A DNA stretch of 10,034 nucleotides from DASSTY01 sp035760645 (GTDB lineage Bacteria; Gemmatimonadota; Gemmatimonadetes; Gemmatimonadales; GWC2-71-9). The stretch's first letter is position 1, and every line of letters starts with the position of its first letter. Of the stretch, positions 7,307 to 10,034 are shown piece by piece. The notes beneath the pieces are model-generated. The model was not told the DNA's origin, made no database searches, and worked only from the letters and a program-made list of their open reading frames with translations. Both the position numbers and the translations under genes were made by a program. The stretch lies in NCBI GenBank assembly GCA_035760645.1, contig DASTSO010000041.1:1-10034 (forward strand), written 5' to 3'.

Positions 7307-7429
7307 GGGCTAGGGACTAGGGGTTAGGGACTAGGGGGCTCGAATAATTGCGGCCCTCCGATCGCCTGGATCGGAGGGCCGCTTCACATCGGGGCACCCT
7401 AGTCCCTAACCCCTAGTCCCTAGCCCCTA
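7304..7429. repeat. Nested palindrome with heptad-repeat arms spanning stop to stop of two convergent genes
   Basis: Left arm 7304-7336 and right arm 7397-7429 are perfect 33-bp reverse complements. Each arm is made of 7-bp units (TAGGGGC, TAGGGAC, TAGGGGT, TAGGGAC, TAGGG). The outer edge of each arm is the TAG stop codon of the adjacent gene. Because 7 is not a multiple of 3, successive TAGs fall in all three reading frames. Unpaired spacers of 13 and 14 nt separate the arms from an inner perfect hairpin on almost the same axis. Each convergent mRNA would carry the G-rich version of the arm at its 3' end. Confidence 0.95.
7350..7382. terminator. Bidirectional stem-loop, probable terminator
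   Basis: A perfect 14-bp G+C-rich stem (7350-7363 with 7369-7382) has a 5-nt loop GCCTG. It lies between two convergent genes, 43-44 bp from each stop codon. No strong T-tract follows on the plus strand (TTCAC); on the minus strand it is followed by AATTATT. This favours a terminator working in both directions, though perhaps not a classical T-tract one. It could also block 3' exonucleases. Confidence 0.72.
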
Positions 7430-7894
7430 CGCCGGCCAGCTCGCCGGCCGCTCGTTCGTCAGGATCACCAGCGGCTGCACCAGCGTCTCGGCCTTCACGA
7501 CGGCCTCGACCTGCACCAGGTGCTTCGAGACGCCGGTGTTGGCGTCGAAGGTGGCGATGTGCATCTGGAGCGTGGAGAGCGGCACCTCGACCGGCTCGCC
7601 GCGGCGCGCGCGCGGGCGGAGCCGCTCCACGCCCGGGATCGGATCGCCCGAGGCCAGCGTGATGCGGGCGTGCCCGAAGAGCCACATCGGGACGTCGTCG
7701 AGGTCGGCGACGAGTCGGTCGGTCAGCGGCATGCTCTCGCCCTGGAGGGTGATCAGCCCCAGCGTGGGGTGATCGCCCTGGCGGCGGGTGTGCACGACGA
7801 AGCCGTAGGCGAACTCGGGATCCAGCCCCGCCGAGCGGCGGAGGGCGGCCCGGAGCTTCTGCTGGCTGAAGGCGATGGTGTGATAGGGAACCAC
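7427..7894 (-). CDS. Hypothetical protein, 155 residues
   Basis: I do not recognise this protein. It has no signal peptide and no membrane segment and should be cytoplasmic. Composition is that of a normal folded alpha/beta protein: a helix near the N-terminus (about 10-22), several strands (for example FAYGFVVHTRR, TLGLITLQG, MWLFGHARITLA, LVQVEAVVKAETLV) and a basic turn RLRPRARRGEP near residues 91-101. The GTG at 7894 has GGAG (7900-7903) 5 nt upstream, which supports this start. It is a single-gene leftward unit, divergent from the kinase and convergent with the GWxTD-family gene, and its TAG stop is the outer edge of the right inverted-repeat arm. A longer open frame at 7413-7970 in another phase has Arg/Pro/Ala-heavy composition typical of out-of-frame G+C-rich DNA, so this frame is preferred. 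Confidence 0.72.
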   Translation of the reverse strand: MVPYHTIAFSQQKLRAALRRSAGLDPEFAYGFVVHTRRQGDHPTLGLITLQGESMPLTDRLVADLDDVPMWLFGHARITLASGDPIPGVERLRPRARRGEPVEVPLSTLQMHIATFDANTGVSKHLVQVEAVVKAETLVQPLVILTNERPASWPA

Positions 7895-8185
7895 GGAGAC
7901 TCCACGACGTTGGGGAAGGACGCCTGAGGCGACCGAAACTGCCGTAGAGGGTTAGCATTAGCCGTGCCAACCGCCGGACGCCTCCGGGGTGGGCGGGGTC
8001 AGTGGGCTAGGGGGTTGTCGCACGGGGACTTAGCCGGCCCGCCCGGGGCGGGGCGAGGGGCCGCCGGGAGACGGCGCGGGCCGCGGCGGGTTTGATTCCT
8101 GCCGCCTCGCGGCGCAGAGTACGGCACCCCTCCGGCGCGGCGGAAACGCGCTTGACTCCCCCCGGCCGGCGAGTAGCTTGGGCGC
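7895..8185. other. Divergent intergenic region
   Basis: This 291-bp gap lies between the hypothetical gene and the kinase gene. It holds the kinase promoter at its right end and a weak candidate promoter for the leftward gene. It also has a lone TAGGGGG at 8008-8014, resembling one unit of the heptad array, and a small GCCGC-CTC-GCGGC stem near 8101-8113. I see no credible gene or RNA in it. Confidence 0.5.
7941..7970 (-). promoter_or_regulatory. Weak candidate promoter for the hypothetical gene
   Basis: On the minus strand TTGGCA (7970-7965) is followed 18 bp later by TACGGC (7946-7941). The -35 is good but the -10 matches only its first two bases. It would give a leader of about 40 nt before the GTG at 7894. 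Confidence 0.25.
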
Positions 8186-8188
8186 ATG
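8152..8188 (+). promoter_or_regulatory. Promoter giving a leaderless kinase mRNA
   Basis: TTGACT (8152-8157), a 16-bp spacer, then TAGCTT (8174-8179), with the ATG at 8186 only 6 nt beyond the -10 box. Transcription from this promoter should begin at or within a base or two of the initiation codon, leaving no room for a Shine-Dalgarno site. This geometry also decides the start codon of the kinase. Confidence 0.72.
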
Positions 8189-10030
8189 TTCTGCTCCCGC
8201 TGTGGCAGCGAAGTTTCCGGGAAAAGTCGCTTCTGTCCTTCCTGCGGTCTCGACCTGCTGGCGACCACGCCGGTGCAGGCCATCGCCAGCGGGCAGGTCG
8301 CCGACTTCGACCTGGTCAAGGAGGCGCTGAGCGCGGAGTACGAGCTCCTCGAGGAGCTGGGCCGCGGCGGGATGGCGCTGGTCTACCGCGCGCGGGACCG
8401 CGAGCTCGAGCGCGAGGTGGCGATCAAGGTCCTGCCGTTCTCGCTCGCCTTCGACGCCGAGTTCGTGGAGCGCTTCCAGCGCGAGGCGCGCACCGCCGGC
8501 GGGCTCGAGCACCCCAACATCATCCCGATCTACCGCGTCGGCCGCTCGGGGCGGGTCATCTACTTCGTCATGAAGTACCTGCGCGGCGGCTCGCTCTCGA
8601 CCGCGCTGGCCGAGCGGGGCCGGCTCACCCCGCCCGAGATCCGGCGCATCCTCGTCGAGGCCGGCAGCGCGCTGGGCTACGCCGCGCAACGCGGCGTGGT
8701 GCACCGCGACATCAAGCCCGACAACATCATGTTCGACGAGTTCGGGCACACGGTGCTGACCGACTTCGGCATCGCCAAGGCGGCGAGCGGCCAGAAGCTC
8801 ACCGGCACCGGCATGAGCATCGGCACGCCGCACTACATGAGCCCCGAGCAGGCGCGCGCGCAGCCGATCGACGGGCGCAGCGACATCTACTCCCTCGGCG
8901 TCGTCGCCTACCAGGCGCTCGCCGGGAACGTGCCGTACGACGGCGAGGACAGCTTCTCGATCGGCTACAAGCACATCACCGAGCCGGTCCCCGTGCCGGC
9001 GCTCGCCAGCGCCGACGAGCGGCGGCTCTACGAGGTGATCCGCCGGATGCTGATGAAGGATCCGGCCGACCGCTTCCAGTCGTGCGAGGAGCTGGTCGCG
9101 GCGCTGCAGGGACAGCCGGTCGCCGCGCCCGCCCCGGCCATCCGGCCCACGGCCCGCACCGCGGCCGCCTCGCTCGCCGTGCCGGGGGCGGCGCCCGCGC
9201 CGGCCGCCGTGCTCTCGCCGCTGCCCAACGGGGCCGGCGCCGAGAATGGAGTCGCCGCGGCGGCGGGTGGCCGCACGATGCCGGTGGATCCGCTCGCCGG
9301 CGCGCTCCCGCCGCTCGCGTCGCAGCCGACGACGCCGATCACCTCGCCCATCGTGGACCGCCGCGCCCGCCCCGCCGAGCGGCGCGCGCGCAACCGCCGC
9401 GTCGCCGACCGCAACCCGGCGCTCCGCGGCGGCCGGCACGGCGTGCCCGCCTGGCTCTGGCTCCTGCTCGCCGTCGGCGGCGGCGGGGCGGGGATGGTCT
9501 ACTACTACCACGTGCGCGGCTTCGCGCCCGGCCGCGCCGCGCAGCAGGCCGAGGCGGCCCAGGGCGTCGCCAACCGCACCACGAGCACCGCCGGACAGGT
9601 GCAGCTTCCGCCCGACTCCGCCGCGCCGGGGTCGGTCGCGGCCGCGCCCGCGGCGCCGGATTCCGCCGTGCTGGGCGCCGTGCCGGCCGCCGCGCCCGCC
9701 GCGCCCGCCGACGGCGCCGCGGCGCCCTGCGAGCCCGGCCCGGCCTACAACGCCTTCGCCTGCGTGGACGCGCTGCCGCGGCCGCTCGTCGCCCCGCTCG
9801 TCCCGGTCCCCGCGGACGCGGCGACGCGCCAGCCCGCCCCGTCGGTCCTCTGGGTCCGGGTCTCCGCCGACGGCCGCACGCTCGAGCTGCGCCCCAAGGA
9901 GCCCTCGGCCGACGCCGCCTTCGAGCGCGAGGTCGAGCGCTTCGCCCGCACCCTGCGCTGGGCCCCCGCCCGCAAGGACTCCACGGCGGTGACGGCCTGG
10001 GTGCAGGCGCTCTTCCGCCCGGCGAGCTGA
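8186..10030 (+). CDS. Transmembrane Ser/Thr protein kinase with zinc ribbon and TonB_C-like tail
   Basis: A 614-residue PknB-type kinase that phosphorylates Ser/Thr on proteins. An N-terminal zinc ribbon (C3, C6, C17, C20) is followed by the kinase domain (about 52-307). It has a glycine loop GRGGM (59-63), K81 in VAIK, HRDIKPDN (173-180), DFG (193-195), an activation segment ending GTPHYMSPEQ, and a DIYSLGVV segment. All catalytic residues are present. An Ala/Pro-rich linker (308-419) leads to one membrane helix (420-441), then an outside segment that is Ala/Pro-rich with two cysteines (C515, C526). The last 60 residues (about 552-612) resemble the TonB C-terminal fold: VRVSADGRTLEL, then a helix EREVERFARTL, then RWAPARKD and a final strand. 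Orientation should be kinase inside and tail outside. Its probable opposing phosphatase is at 1348-2433. It stops with TGA at 10028, 4 bp before the window end. Confidence 0.93.
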   Translation: MFCSRCGSEVSGKSRFCPSCGLDLLATTPVQAIASGQVADFDLVKEALSAEYELLEELGRGGMALVYRARDRELEREVAIKVLPFSLAFDAEFVERFQREARTAGGLEHPNIIPIYRVGRSGRVIYFVMKYLRGGSLSTALAERGRLTPPEIRRILVEAGSALGYAAQRGVVHRDIKPDNIMFDEFGHTVLTDFGIAKAASGQKLTGTGMSIGTPHYMSPEQARAQPIDGRSDIYSLGVVAYQALAGNVPYDGEDSFSIGYKHITEPVPVPALASADERRLYEVIRRMLMKDPADRFQSCEELVAALQGQPVAAPAPAIRPTARTAAASLAVPGAAPAPAAVLSPLPNGAGAENGVAAAAGGRTMPVDPLAGALPPLASQPTTPITSPIVDRRARPAERRARNRRVADRNPALRGGRHGVPAWLWLLLAVGGGGAGMVYYYHVRGFAPGRAAQQAEAAQGVANRTTSTAGQVQLPPDSAAPGSVAAAPAAPDSAVLGAVPAAAPAAPADGAAAPCEPGPAYNAFACVDALPRPLVAPLVPVPADAATRQPAPSVLWVRVSADGRTLELRPKEPSADAAFEREVERFARTLRWAPARKDSTAVTAWVQALFRPAS

Positions 10031-10034
10031 GCCG

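Noticed and set aside
7304..7429. CRISPR array or telomere
   Set aside because: The units are 7 bp without unique spacers and inverted around a hairpin. The TAGGG likeness to telomeric repeats is short and internal, with no chromosome end.
7304..7429. Insertion sequence or integron attachment site
   Set aside because: There is no transposase, no visible target-site duplication and no integrase core-site motif. A non-autonomous repeat remains possible.
7413..7970. Longer minus-strand frame (185 codons) overlapping the hypothetical gene
   Set aside because: After the first third it becomes Arg/Pro/Ala-rich. The 155-codon frame has balanced composition and an upstream GGAG.
8008..8014. Lone TAGGGGG in the divergent gap as a second copy of the heptad element
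   Set aside because: A single 7-bp match in G-rich DNA is expected by chance and there are no adjacent units.
8030..9511. Long minus-strand open frame opposite the kinase gene
   Set aside because: The kinase has every catalytic motif on the plus strand; the antisense product is biased in composition and unrecognisable.

Overview
The window comes from a very G+C-rich bacterial chromosome and has ordinary dense gene packing. The gene families present (a GWxTD-type protein beside a large AMIN-like/Amidase_3 amidase, a zinc-ribbon PknB-type kinase and a PP2C phosphatase) and the TTGAC/TAnnnT promoters suggest a Gemmatimonadota-like organism. That assignment is inference from gene content; there is no rRNA or marker gene here to prove it. 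Seven genes account for most of the bases. I see no tRNA, rRNA, CRISPR array, insertion sequence or phage gene.

Layout. Positions 39-2813 form a leftward unit with three genes in transcription order: a small proline/threonine-rich lipoprotein, a membrane-tailed PP2C protein phosphatase whose start codon overlaps the lipoprotein stop (GTGA), and an AmpG-like MFS permease. A near-consensus promoter (TTGACG-17 bp-TAGATT) lies at 2894-2922. Divergently, 2968-7306 is a rightward pair: a secreted, multidomain N-acetylmuramoyl-L-alanine amidase and a 757-residue secreted TPR/GWxTD-family protein. It converges on a leftward orphan gene of unknown function (7427-7894). A 291-bp divergent gap follows, then a transmembrane Ser/Thr kinase (8186-10030).

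The most unusual DNA is the 126 bp between the two convergent genes (7304-7429). It runs exactly from one TAG stop codon to the other. It has two perfect 33-bp arms built of a 7-bp TAGGGRY-like unit, and they enclose a perfect 14-bp hairpin on nearly the same axis. The arms put stop codons in all three frames and a possible G-quadruplex directly after both genes. The AmpG-like gene also ends in TAGGGGC followed by G-runs. The four other genes end in TGA.

A second theme is leaderless transcription. The kinase has TTGACT-16-TAGCTT with the ATG only 6 nt beyond the -10 box. The amidase ATG also sits 6 nt beyond a TACCTT box. Neither has a usable Shine-Dalgarno site.

Functionally the window mixes peptidoglycan turnover (amidase, AmpG-like permease) with reversible Ser/Thr phosphorylation (kinase, phosphatase). 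The kinase has a cytoplasmic zinc ribbon and an extracytoplasmic tail that looks like a TonB C-terminal domain. A link between cell-wall state and this phospho-signalling is plausible from context but is not shown by the sequence.
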